Shown here in pieces: positions 1 to 7,757 of a stretch of DNA of 59,068 nt (position 1 is its first letter; each line of letters starts with the position of its first letter). Position numbers and translations under genes: made by a program. Source of the stretch: Sporosarcina sp. NCCP-2222 (lineage in GTDB: Bacteria > Bacillota > Bacilli > Bacillales_A > Planococcaceae); assembly GCF_023168145.1 (NCBI RefSeq), contig NZ_BQYK01000006.1, positions 11,447 through 70,514 of the forward strand. The letters run 5' to 3'. A model generated the notes under the pieces. That model was not told the DNA's origin. It did not search any database and saw only the letters and a list, made by a program, of their open reading frames with translations.

Positions 1-379
1 GTTTTGCCAGCTCAGCCCATGCTTTCGGTACGCCTGGAACCGTAATAGGTGTGAATCCGTACGTAGGAATCTTTTCATAGCCCGCTTCTTTTATTGTTTC
101 CAGTGTTAGCCTTTCAGGCGCAGGACCGGATGCATTGAGGCCATGCAATTCATCTTTCACCCAAACAAGCGCAAAGGCGTCTCCCCCAATTCCGTTCGAA
201 GTCGGTTCCACCACAGTCAGTGCTGCCGCAGTCGCAATGGCGGCATCAATCGCATTCCCGCCTTTTTGCATGATCTCGATTCCTGCTTGCGCAGCAAGCG
301 GTTGCGATGTCGCGACCATCCCTTTTCGGGCGAAAGCCGCATGGCGAATCGTCGAGTACGGGTTGTACAAGTAATCCAT
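1..379 (-). CDS. Gamma-glutamyltransferase, N-terminal part (truncated by window edge)
   Basis: Reading the minus strand from an ATG at 379 gives about 126 uninterrupted codons running off the window. The start is preceded by a GGGGGAT ribosome site. The protein begins MDYLYNPYSTIRHAAFARKG and contains GMVATSQPLAAQAGIEIMQK, then GGNAIDAAIATAAALTVVEP and NGIGGDAFALVW, which is the conserved N-terminal half of the GGT Ntn-hydrolase family (glutathione and gamma-glutamyl peptide hydrolysis or transfer). No signal peptide is visible, so it resembles the cytoplasmic YwrD-like branch more than secreted GGT; this is inference. The autocatalytic Thr and the small subunit would lie outside the window. 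Confidence 0.88.
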   Translation of the reverse strand, partial: MDYLYNPYSTIRHAAFARKGMVATSQPLAAQAGIEIMQKGGNAIDAAIATAAALTVVEPTSNGIGGDAFALVWVKDELHGLNASGPAPERLTLETIKEAGYEKIPTYGFTPITVPGVPKAWAELAK

Positions 380-631
380 TTGAAATCCCCCAGTGACAAA
401 TGAAATGTTTGATTATTTTAATTATAAAGGAAAATATAGCAGGTTGATATAGTTTATTTTCGACTTGCGAATTATTTTAGCGAGCGCAGAAATAAAGGAG
501 CTCCCCTGAAAATACCAGAGAGAAATTTTCTATCTCTTCGGTCATACTAATATATTTTCTTGCTATAATGATAGGCGGATTTATGAAAAGACTTTGCAAA
601 TCTATTAATTTCTTTACTGGAGGATGGATTC

Positions 632-1723
632 TTGAAAGGTTGTTTAACAGTTTTAGCAGTACTCTTGTTCATTGGCTTGTTAATTAAATTCCCCGCATTT
701 TTTCTTGGTACAGCAATTGTCATTGGGGGATTCGCGCTCATAAAGAAGCAAAAAGTAGCCGGACGGAAAACAAAAGCAGCGCCTGCTATAGTAATTGTAG
801 GTGTAGTGGTTACTTTAACAGGATGTGTCGGTTCTTTCGAGGATGAATCGGCAGAAAAATCCGAGACGCAGCAAGACGAAAAGGCATCACCGAAGGAGAC
901 AGCTCCAGATCAGGTTACTTCCGAAAAACCGACGGAGGAAACAAAGCCGGAAAGCGACAAGAAAGTTCCGGTTACTGGAGGAAGCTCCACAGAAAAGAAA
1001 CCGGCTGCCACCAGCAAACTAGCCCCTGTAAAAAAAACGGATACTTCAGGGACAACAGAAAAAATCCCCGTCACACTCGTAAAGACAGTGGATGGAGACA
1101 CGATCAAGGTGCGCTATAACGGAGAGGAAATCAATATCCGCTATCTATTGATCGACACGCCGGAAACAAATCATCCGCGTCTAGGCAAACAGCCATTCGG
1201 CGAAGAAGCGAAAGAACGCAACCGGCAATTAGTCAATAGCGGTAAGCTTACAATCGAATTCGATATCGGGGAGCGATACGACAAATACGACCGCCTGCTG
1301 GCCTACGTCTACGTTGACGGAAAAAGCGTACAGAAAACATTGCTCGCAGAAGGCTTAGCACGTGTAGCGTACGTCTACCCGCCAAACACCCGTCACCTCA
1401 CGCCGTACGAAGATGCACAAGCAGCGGCCAAGAAAAAAGGCCTCGGCATCTGGTCCGTTGAAAACTACGCGACCGACTCAGGATTCAACAGCGACGCAGT
1501 CGCCACAATCAAACCAAGCAATACACCATCCAAGAAACCATCGGCACCAGCCGCAACGAGCAAACCAGCCGCCATACCAAGCACAGGCGGAAGCGAATGG
1601 TTCCAAAATTGTACAGAGCTTCGCAAGAAATACCCGAGTGGTGTGCCTCAAGGACATCCAGCATATCAGGCGAAGATGGATCGGGATAAGGATGGGTATG
1701 CTTGTGAAAGGTGGGTGGAATAG
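632..1723 (+). CDS. Cell-surface thermonuclease (SNase) with C-terminal excalibur domain
   Basis: 363 aa from a TTG start that has GGAGG eight bases upstream; no in-frame ATG is better placed. Residues 5-35 are hydrophobic and a second hydrophobic stretch (51-66) ends in TLTGC (Cys65), which looks like a lipobox but is unusually far from the N-terminus. Residues 70-145 are a low-complexity Lys/Glu/Pro/Thr linker. The SNase domain follows with all expected catalytic elements: DGDTIKV, then IRYLLIDTPETNHP (Arg, Asp, Thr, Glu of the staphylococcal nuclease site) and the later Arg in YDKYDRLLAYVYV. A second Ala/Pro/Ser linker leads to an excalibur calcium-binding module ending DRDKDGYACERW. Family knowledge: calcium-dependent extracellular DNA/RNA hydrolysis; it may release nucleotides or DNA fragments at the cell surface. 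Single gene, followed by a repeat tract and a hairpin terminator. Confidence 0.85.
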   Translation: MKGCLTVLAVLLFIGLLIKFPAFFLGTAIVIGGFALIKKQKVAGRKTKAAPAIVIVGVVVTLTGCVGSFEDESAEKSETQQDEKASPKETAPDQVTSEKPTEETKPESDKKVPVTGGSSTEKKPAATSKLAPVKKTDTSGTTEKIPVTLVKTVDGDTIKVRYNGEEINIRYLLIDTPETNHPRLGKQPFGEEAKERNRQLVNSGKLTIEFDIGERYDKYDRLLAYVYVDGKSVQKTLLAEGLARVAYVYPPNTRHLTPYEDAQAAAKKKGLGIWSVENYATDSGFNSDAVATIKPSNTPSKKPSAPAATSKPAAIPSTGGSEWFQNCTELRKKYPSGVPQGHPAYQAKMDRDKDGYACERWVE

Positions 1724-1764
1724 GCAGTTTTTCGTTGTCTGATAGCCAGAGAATTTCGGGAGAA

Positions 1765-1867
1765 CCGCTCGATTATGTTCGTGAACCACTCGTATATCCC
1801 GGGAACAGCTCGATTCATCCCACCAACCACTCATATATCCGGTTGAGCACTCGAAACATCCCGATAG
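1765..1867 (+). repeat. Degenerate tandem repeat, family A, locus 1 (5 units, alternating 21/20 bp)
   Basis: Five consecutive units start at 1765, 1786, 1806, 1827 and 1847, with lengths 21, 20, 21, 20 and 21 bp. Odd units have the core CCGCTCGATTAT or a decayed form of it; even units have CCACTCGTATATCC. So the true unit is a dimer of about 41 bp. The same dimer occurs in the opposite orientation at 19774-19940. The tract sits between the convergent nuclease and metallo-hydrolase genes, upstream of their shared terminator. Confidence 0.75.
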
Positions 1868-1879
1868 GTATTTAAAATT

Positions 1880-1916
1880 AAAAGATGACTCCGTTTTAGC
1901 AGCGGAGTCATCTTTT
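1880..1916. terminator. Bidirectional rho-independent terminator
   Basis: Perfect 14-bp inverted repeat (AAAAGATGACTCCG, nine-base loop, its complement) with A and T runs at both ends, placed between two convergent genes. Confidence 0.85.
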
Positions 1917-2091
1917 AATTAGAATACAAAATAAATAGTTGGGCTTGGTTAGTCTTCTAGATTGGCAGGGAAAGCAGACAGTTTGTAGGATAAAGAAATA
2001 ATTAGTTGTCAGTCCTTCATTGCTAACTTGACGGAAGGACATCTCTTCCCACACATATTTTCCAAGCTCACTCATCCAACTAACAGCCTCT

Positions 2092-2967
2092 TCATATCTC
2101 CAGTTCCATCCCCTCTTCTGCCACATGGAACCCGTTCGTTTCCACGAAACGTCTTGCCTCACTACCTGGATCGAGGACAGGATTGCTATGGTTGAAATGC
2201 GTGAAGTAAATATCCGTCTCCCTGGCAATCTCCTTCAGCCGCGCAATTGAATCGGTAATGAACGGGTGTGGAATATCGCGCAGATCCCGGTCGCTTCTTC
2301 CGCTGTCCGCGAGATCATCGGAGCTAAAAAATGTCGCATCCAGCAGGCAGATATCCGCTTTTCGACAAGCATCTATTACATCTAGTCCCCATTCGTCCCA
2401 GCTGTCGATATCTGGTATGTATAAAACCCTTTTCTTCGGTCCCTGTATCCAGAAACCGAACGTCTCGGAGAATTCATTGCGGTGTGGAACGTCAACAGGT
2501 GTCACGGTGAAATGTTCCGCCAGACGGACCGGTTTTCCGTCTTCCAACTCTTGTAGCAGGATGTTGCCGAGATCCTTCAGCTGCCGCCAAGGGGCATGCG
2601 TTTCAAGCATTCGTTTCATCATACGGCCGGTATAAACCGAAACGCCCGACGTGCTCATCGCCTCCTTGCCGAGATACATCAGTCCCGGATAGTGGCCAAT
2701 ATGTGCATGTGTCAGCAGGATGCTGTCCATCACGTGACCCTCTAGCCTAAACTTGCGCTGCAATAGGATGAGCTGCTCCTTGAAATCGGGCGAAGCGTCG
2801 ATCAAATGCCATTGCCGGGTCTCGGGAAGAATGACCGCAAGCGATGCCGCTCTCCGCTTCCACGCCGGATCCTCCATCGCCCGCGTACAGTTCTTGCAAT
2901 AACAATTCGGCTGCGGCACACCAGCATCTTGCGCCGTGCCGAGCACTTGAAGTATCACTTGGCCCAT
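2092..2967 (-). CDS. PqqB-like metallo-beta-lactamase-fold hydrolase
   Basis: 291 aa. The N-terminus has LQVLGTAQDAGVPQPNCYCKNC, a Cys-rich PqqB-type opening; the MBL motif is LLTHAHIGHYPGL, where the usual HxHxDH aspartate is a glycine, followed by late motifs IPDIDSWDEW, LLDATFF and YFTHFNHSNP with metal-ligand-type Asp and His. It is therefore an MBL-fold hydrolase of the PqqB-like branch, but with no PQQ biosynthesis genes nearby it is unlikely to act in PQQ synthesis; the substrate is unknown. The start codon overlaps the end of the upstream transporter gene by 13 bp, so it is translated from the same T-box-controlled transcript. The Asp-to-Gly change predicts altered metal binding. Confidence 0.75.
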   Translation of the reverse strand: MGQVILQVLGTAQDAGVPQPNCYCKNCTRAMEDPAWKRRAASLAVILPETRQWHLIDASPDFKEQLILLQRKFRLEGHVMDSILLTHAHIGHYPGLMYLGKEAMSTSGVSVYTGRMMKRMLETHAPWRQLKDLGNILLQELEDGKPVRLAEHFTVTPVDVPHRNEFSETFGFWIQGPKKRVLYIPDIDSWDEWGLDVIDACRKADICLLDATFFSSDDLADSGRSDRDLRDIPHPFITDSIARLKEIARETDIYFTHFNHSNPVLDPGSEARRFVETNGFHVAEEGMELEI

Positions 2968-4391
2968 CCCGGTACCTCCTCTTTCTCTTCTGTTTGAATC
3001 ATTGCCGGTTCCGCATTGTACATCTTCTTCTTAATCGTGAACCCGGTAAAGCCAAATACGAGGTTCAGTAGTGGCACAAGAAATACAAAAAACGCATACG
3101 GAATGAATTGCCCTGGACTGATGCCGAACATGCCGGCCGCAAATACAGCGGGCACACTCCACGGCACTAGGTTGATGCCAACCGTACCGGCCGCTTCCAC
3201 GCAGCGTGACAGATTGACTGTATCGACACCCATCTCTTTATACTTCGGAACGAACGTCCGCGATGGCAGGACAATCGCGAGGAACTGTGCTCCACTCGCA
3301 AACGCAACGACAAATGTCGAAAAGATAGTCGAGGCGATTAAACTGCCTGACGACTTGACACTTGCCATCATCTTGCGGGTAAGCACTTCGAATGAACCAG
3401 ATTCCTCGAGGATCCCGCCGAGTGCTGTCGCGATTACAAGCAGTGCGACTGTGTTCAGCATCGACGTCATACCGCCGCGGTTCAAAAGCGAATCGACCGC
3501 CGGAATTCCTGTATCAGCAGTGAAACCGCTCGTCATTGCCTGAATCACTTCACTCACCGGCATGCCCTGGACAAAAACCGCTACAACAGCTGCGAGCAGA
3601 CCAACTCCGGCGAGCGCGGGAACTGCAGGTATTCGTTTCACCATCAGAACGATCGTCAGCACCGGCAACAGTAGAAGCAGCGGATGAATGACAAATTGAT
3701 CTGCGAGTCCCGCCTGAATTGAGCGAATCGACTCGGCATCTGCCGTTCCTGCACTTGCGAACGACCGTCCAACAATGGCATACAACACGATGGACAGCGC
3801 GAACGCCGGCAACGTATCCCAAAGCATGTGACGGATATGCGAGAATAGATCCGTCTCTGCTATTGCTGGCGCAATATTCGTTGTATCAGATAGCGGTGAC
3901 AGCTTATCTCCGAAATACGCACCGGAAATTACTGCGCCGCCGACAAGTCCAGCCGGAAATCCGAGTCCGTCGCCGATCGCCATAAACGCAAGGCCGACCG
4001 TTGCGATTGATGTGAACGAACTCCCAAGTGTAATCGACACAATTCCTGTCACGAGCGCAACAATTGGCACAAACACGGACGGATGAATCAGTGACAAGCC
4101 ATAATAAATAATGGCAGGAATGACCCCGCTCGCCATCCATGAACCGACAATCAGCCCGATCAATAGGAGAATAAACACCGCAGGCAGCGTCCGCCCCACT
4201 CCGCGCACCATCATCTCCTGCACATCTGTCCATTTAAACCCGGCCATGGCTGCTACAAGTGCCGCCGCCAGCACACCGATCACGAGAGGCATGAGCATTC
4301 CAGCTTTCCAAACACACACAGACAGTGACGCTGCACCCACCAGAACGACAACTGGCAATGCCGCAAGCCACACAGGCATCTCCTTCTTCAT
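2955..4391 (-). CDS. NhaC-family transporter (YheL-like), T-box controlled
   Basis: 478 aa, about 11-12 membrane segments, opening MKKEMPVWLAALPVVVLVGA and carrying typical NhaC/IT-superfamily blocks such as GSSFTSIATVGLAFMAIG and SGAYFGDKLSPLSDTTNIAP. The family is annotated as Na+/H+ antiporters, though members also exchange organic acids. The leader is a T-box with a probable tyrosine specifier, which argues for a substrate linked to tyrosine (amino-acid import) rather than simple sodium homeostasis; this is inference from regulation. The ATG has a GGAGATGAG ribosome site. It forms a two-gene operon with the downstream PqqB-like hydrolase, whose start overlaps its stop. Confidence 0.85.
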   Translation of the reverse strand: MKKEMPVWLAALPVVVLVGAASLSVCVWKAGMLMPLVIGVLAAALVAAMAGFKWTDVQEMMVRGVGRTLPAVFILLLIGLIVGSWMASGVIPAIIYYGLSLIHPSVFVPIVALVTGIVSITLGSSFTSIATVGLAFMAIGDGLGFPAGLVGGAVISGAYFGDKLSPLSDTTNIAPAIAETDLFSHIRHMLWDTLPAFALSIVLYAIVGRSFASAGTADAESIRSIQAGLADQFVIHPLLLLLPVLTIVLMVKRIPAVPALAGVGLLAAVVAVFVQGMPVSEVIQAMTSGFTADTGIPAVDSLLNRGGMTSMLNTVALLVIATALGGILEESGSFEVLTRKMMASVKSSGSLIASTIFSTFVVAFASGAQFLAIVLPSRTFVPKYKEMGVDTVNLSRCVEAAGTVGINLVPWSVPAVFAAGMFGISPGQFIPYAFFVFLVPLLNLVFGFTGFTIKKKMYNAEPAMIQTEEKEEVPGWAK

Positions 4392-4420
4392 ATCCTCATC
4401 TCCTCTAATCTAGTTGAAAT

Positions 4421-4646
4421 AAATAAAAAAGCCCCCATCCCTCTCATAAGAAAGGGACGGAAGCTCCGTGGTACCACCCAAATTAGCAAAATTCACCTGC
4501 TCACTCAATCCAGATAACGGCTGGCTGCCGGACACACAGTCTGCTCCCTGCCTGTAATTCACCCATACGTCCCGCTTGGTTCGCACCACCCACCAAGTCT
4601 CTGATTTCAAGGAATGCACGGTTACTTCGGACAGCTCATCACATTT
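4421..4646 (-). promoter_or_regulatory. T-box leader (probable tyrosine specifier UAC)
   Basis: On the minus strand the leader contains the hallmark T-box sequence TGGGTGGTACCACGG (4466-4480), followed by a terminator hairpin (GCTTCCGTCCC pairing with GGGATGGGGGC) and a T run at 4425-4430. A long Stem I region precedes it, and GAATTACAGG at 4551-4560 offers the specifier UAC (4554-4556) followed by the usual A. T-boxes bind uncharged tRNA and switch from termination to read-through. UAC means tyrosine; the register is my reading and should be confirmed by folding. Confidence 0.88.
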
Positions 4647-4652
4647 TTTCTA

Positions 4653-4681
4653 ATAATAGAGCGACAAGTTGTATTTGTCAA
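4653..4681 (-). promoter_or_regulatory. Sigma-A promoter of the T-box transcript
   Basis: TTGACA (4676-4681), exactly 17 bp, then TATTAT (4653-4658) on the minus strand. The start of transcription would fall near 4646, just before the T-box Stem I. Confidence 0.85.
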
Positions 4682-4738
4682 TCTACATTTTTATTCAAAC
4701 AATAAACCATATATAATAATTTATCTTATTCAGCCGGT

Positions 4739-4777
4739 AAAAAAAAGATGACCACGGTACAGTACCGTCGCCATCTC
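4739..4777 (-). terminator. Terminator of the flagellinolysin gene
   Basis: Minus-strand hairpin GATGGCGACGGTAC/GTACCGTGGTCATC followed by eight T, about 50 bp after the stop codon. Confidence 0.85.
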
Positions 4778-4828
4778 ATTGTCTTATTATCCTTTTAAAT
4801 ATCGGCCACTCATCTCTTACGAACTAGT

Positions 4829-6496
4829 TTACCTCAACAACTGCAATACGCCTTCTGGTTGGTGGTTTGTTTGGGCAAGCATTGCTTGGGATGCTTGAAT
4901 CAAAATGTTTTGTTTGGTCATTTCCATAACTTCTTTTGCCATGTCAACATCCCGTATACGTGATTCAGCTGCCGAGATTTGTTCGTGGTATTGAGAGGTA
5001 GCTGTTTGCGCGTGCTCCAGGCGATTTCCAATCGAGCCTAAATAGGCACGTTGGGAAGATACCTTCTCAATTGCTTGATCAAAAAACGAAATAGAAGCTG
5101 ACGGATTTGTCATTAGATAGGCCATGCTGATCCCTAGCGTTGCAGTACTAATGCTAGGTAAATCCATCTCAATAGCCTGTCCACTGTTAGCGCCAATTTG
5201 AAATACTAGTGAATTGATTCCCTGTACCTTTTCGGCATACTCAGTTGATGAATCCCAAATATATTTAAAAAAATTTGACTCATTAAGCGGATTGTCTGTA
5301 TCTGGGACCGTGTCCTTATCACTCGCTGTTGGATTAAGTATGCTGCCAGAACCAGTTTTAAAATGGGATGTAGAAGAAATAAATGCCGCACCATCCGCTT
5401 GGAACTTTGTGAGAAAAGCATTATTATCTGCAATGCCACTGCTTCCCAACAGCTCACTTAGAACACTATCAAATGATTTACCTTCCGCCAATTTCGCCAT
5501 AAAATTTTTCATGTCAGTATTGGCATTTTTTAATAAGACTTGGTCCAGATAGACAGTTGCCGCATAACTGGCAGAGTAAAATTCGCTTGTGCTAATTGGG
5601 CCAGTCAAGGCGGTAACTACACCGGCAGTTCCATTCCCCGCCACATCTCCACTCAGTCGTTCATTCGCACCGGCCAAATATTCAGCTGATCCTTCTTTAA
5701 ACCAGGTCGGAATATCCCCGCCGATCCATTCCATTCCGGACGCTGCCATCATGGCATGGGTCATCTCATGAGCGATGATGCGATCTTTCGAAATCCATAA
5801 ATTATCGTCAAAGAAATCAGCGAGATCTATTTTCATTGTAAATGTATAACTAGAAGGATCACCTACATATCCAGAGGTGTTAACAGAAGCAACAGCACCC
5901 CCAGCGGCTTCTTCAATATATTCAACAGTCATATTGCGAACAGGCGCTGGACCTATGCCATATGCTGTTTTTACCATTTGTTCCGTTGTTTCCAGCATAT
6001 AGCCGATCAACGCAGAAGTAAGCGCCTGCTTTGACTTGATGGCTGCATCCCCAGCAATTGAAGCAGCGTCCGAGCGTACGTTGCCGCCCAATAACTTCAT
6101 TCCATTAAATTCAGTACGTCCAGCAATTAAAGTGATTTCTTCTTTAATCTGTGTTAGCTCATCATTCATGGCACGACGATCTGATTCTGTATTCGTATCA
6201 TTGCTTGCTTGGACGGATAGTTCCCTTCCTCTTTGCAACAACGCATGGACTTCTGTCATTGCTCCCTCTGCTGTCTGAATAAGCGAAATTCCATCTTGGA
6301 TGTTCTTTTCCGCCATCTGCAGCCCGCGAATCTGCCCACGCATTTTCTCTGAAATTGCAAGCCCTGCTGCATCATCACTAGCACGGTTAATGCTAAGCCC
6401 AGACGAAAGTTTTTCAAGCGACTTTCCTTGAGAGGTTGAGGCCATCGTCAACCGCCGATGTGTGTTTAATGATGAGATATTATGTTGAATTATCAT
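4829..6496 (-). CDS. Flagellinolysin: flagellin with an inserted HExxH zinc-protease domain
   Basis: 555 aa. Residues 1-140 are a complete flagellin D0/D1 N-terminus (LEKLSSGLSINRASDDAAGL) and about 430-555 the C-terminal D1/D0 (ESRIRDVDMAKEVMEMTKQN, ending GVLQLLR). The variable region between is replaced by about 270 residues holding HEMTH (His243, Glu244, His247) and, 25 residues after His243, PTWFKEGSAEYLAG with Glu268 as third zinc ligand. The TWFxEGxAE block matches the clostridial collagenase (M9) active site. This is the layout of flagellinolysins, which assemble into flagella as proteolytic filaments. The gene has its own ribosome site (AGGAG), a sigma-D-type promoter and a terminator, and lies downstream of hag and an unknown gene. 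All catalytic residues are present, so activity is expected; the substrate is unknown. Confidence 0.92.
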   Translation of the reverse strand: MIIQHNISSLNTHRRLTMASTSQGKSLEKLSSGLSINRASDDAAGLAISEKMRGQIRGLQMAEKNIQDGISLIQTAEGAMTEVHALLQRGRELSVQASNDTNTESDRRAMNDELTQIKEEITLIAGRTEFNGMKLLGGNVRSDAASIAGDAAIKSKQALTSALIGYMLETTEQMVKTAYGIGPAPVRNMTVEYIEEAAGGAVASVNTSGYVGDPSSYTFTMKIDLADFFDDNLWISKDRIIAHEMTHAMMAASGMEWIGGDIPTWFKEGSAEYLAGANERLSGDVAGNGTAGVVTALTGPISTSEFYSASYAATVYLDQVLLKNANTDMKNFMAKLAEGKSFDSVLSELLGSSGIADNNAFLTKFQADGAAFISSTSHFKTGSGSILNPTASDKDTVPDTDNPLNESNFFKYIWDSSTEYAEKVQGINSLVFQIGANSGQAIEMDLPSISTATLGISMAYLMTNPSASISFFDQAIEKVSSQRAYLGSIGNRLEHAQTATSQYHEQISAAESRIRDVDMAKEVMEMTKQNILIQASQAMLAQTNHQPEGVLQLLR

Positions 6497-6535
6497 GGTG
6501 TTTACTCCTATATACTTAAACTGTATGTATATTTT

Positions 6536-6561
6536 TTATCGGTTTGCTATTTAAGATTTTG
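6536..6561 (-). promoter_or_regulatory. Sigma-D-like promoter of the flagellinolysin gene
   Basis: Minus strand CAAA (6558-6561), 14 bp, ACCGATAA (6536-6543), close to the sigma-D consensus TAAA-N15-GCCGATAT. It sits about 40 bp upstream of the start codon. Confidence 0.6.
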
Positions 6562-6631
6562 AAGTAGTCGCATCATTAAAAATTTGCTTAATGTGAAAAA
6601 GCTAGTTCCATGTAAGATATCCACTCAATAA

Positions 6632-6687
6632 AGAAAAAAGCACCTTACGATGCAAATTGGCGGTATCCCCATTGCTTCGTAAAGTGT
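6632..6687 (-). terminator. Terminator after the unknown flagellar-cluster gene
   Basis: Minus-strand long hairpin (AACACTTTACGAAGCAA pairing with TTGCATCGTAAGGTGC) followed by six T; separates the flagellinolysin transcript from the gene upstream. Confidence 0.75.
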
Positions 6688-6694
6688 TATTCTT

Positions 6695-7297
6695 TCAATG
6701 TAAATTCTCCCGTTCTCCATCCACATCAATCGCCTGTCCAATCAATACTTCCAACTCTTTACACACAGGAAGTAAACCTTGCTGAATCACTTCCGCAATT
6801 TGCTTATGATTGTTTTGGTCTACAGCAGCATGCAAATTCTTCACTTCTAATTGCATACTAGTAGCTTGCTGTTCGAATTGCTGCCAATTAGATGGGCGCT
6901 CGTTGCTTTTCTCCATCAATTCCAGCATATCTATCAGCCAGGAAGCTCCACCCAGCAACAACTCAAAGTTACCCCACGTGTCCGCAGTCGGGCCTGCTTG
7001 GAATTCCTCCACAAGTACCTCAATCTCCGGCATGGCACGGCGCACATACTCTTCCGCAGACAATAAGACATCATTCATGAATTGCTTTTCGTTCTTTATT
7101 ACAACCTCTAGCACTTTTATTTGGCCAAGGCGGGATTCTAAAAACTCTTCGTGTTCATCATATACTTCCATTCCATCCGCAACGAAATGACTGAAATAAT
7201 ATCCATCTGTCAGTTCTTCGTTAATCCGCCCAATCACGTCTTCCACGGATGGTTTCTTCTTATAATCAATCTGCTGTTCGCCAATTTGTAATTTCAA
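6695..7297 (-). CDS. Unknown protein of the flagellar cluster, sigma-D-type promoter
   Basis: 200 aa from a TTG start with GGAGG seven bases upstream. I do not recognise the family. Residues 1-70 (MKLQIGEQQIDYKKKPSVED onward) alternate short hydrophobic strands and look like a small beta-grasp-type domain; residues 75-195 are predicted mostly helical, acidic and amphipathic (VEEFQAGPTADTWGNFELLL; LPVCKELEVLIGQAIDV). No signal peptide or membrane segment, so cytoplasmic. It is flanked by two flagellin genes, and an ACCGATAT sigma-D-type -10 lies just upstream, so co-expression with flagellin is likely. Helical cytosolic proteins in such positions are often export chaperones; a role in handling Hag or the protease flagellin is a hypothesis only. 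Confidence 0.7.
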   Translation of the reverse strand: MKLQIGEQQIDYKKKPSVEDVIGRINEELTDGYYFSHFVADGMEVYDEHEEFLESRLGQIKVLEVVIKNEKQFMNDVLLSAEEYVRRAMPEIEVLVEEFQAGPTADTWGNFELLLGGASWLIDMLELMEKSNERPSNWQQFEQQATSMQLEVKNLHAAVDQNNHKQIAEVIQQGLLPVCKELEVLIGQAIDVDGERENLH

Positions 7298-7330
7298 TGT
7301 TGTTCCTCCAGTCGAATGCTTTCCTTATTT

Positions 7331-7357
7331 ATATCGGTATAGCTTGCCCGATTTCAA
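7331..7357 (-). promoter_or_regulatory. Sigma-D-like promoter of the unknown flagellar-cluster gene
   Basis: Minus-strand ACCGATAT at 7331-7338 differs by one base from the sigma-D -10 GCCGATAT. The -35 is weak (GAAA 13 bp or TTGA 15 bp upstream). Confidence 0.5.
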
Positions 7358-7359
7358 CA

Positions 7360-7720
7360 GTTTTCAACTGGTGTTACATTAACTAAAATTATGGCTATGT
7401 TGTTCATCATACATATGACAGCTGACTGTCCTATTTTCCTATACGTGATATCCTTTGAGCGAATTTATGTTCATATGTCTTGACTCACGGGGCACTAAAG
7501 ATGGAACAAACATCCTTGCTTGGGCGAAACACGTTTAGGCAAGTCACCTCTTTAGAGGAATTAATTCCAAAGAAGGATCGGCAGATATTAAAGCTCGTCT
7601 GTATGAAGTAGTTTTCAAACAAACTCTTTAGTCAATTCAACAGGTGCTCTATTACTAATTTGTACTATAGCGATGAGCGCATAATTGGGATACAAACAAA
7701 AAAACTCTCAGTTAAAATGA
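7360..7720. other. Gene-free stretch between hag and its neighbour; possible coding remnant
   Basis: No convincing gene. A 36-codon open frame on the plus strand (7501-7611, MEQTSLLGRNTFRQVTSLEE...) has no good ribosome site. Its SLEELIPKKDR segment faintly resembles the N-terminus of IS1182-type transposases, so it may be a relic of an insertion; weak evidence. Confidence 0.35.
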
Positions 7721-7747
7721 AAACGCGACCTTTGAAAGGTCGCGTTT
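7721..7747 (-). terminator. Terminator of hag
   Basis: Perfect 13-bp inverted repeat AAACGCGACCTTT / AAAGGTCGCGTTT ten bases past the hag stop codon, followed by AT-rich sequence. Confidence 0.85.
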
Positions 7748-7757
7748 CTTAACCAAA

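Noticed and set aside
1478..1834. Minus-strand frame of 118 codons opposite the nuclease gene
   Set aside because: Antisense shadow of the SNase gene and repeat tract, rich in Trp/Cys, no ribosome site.
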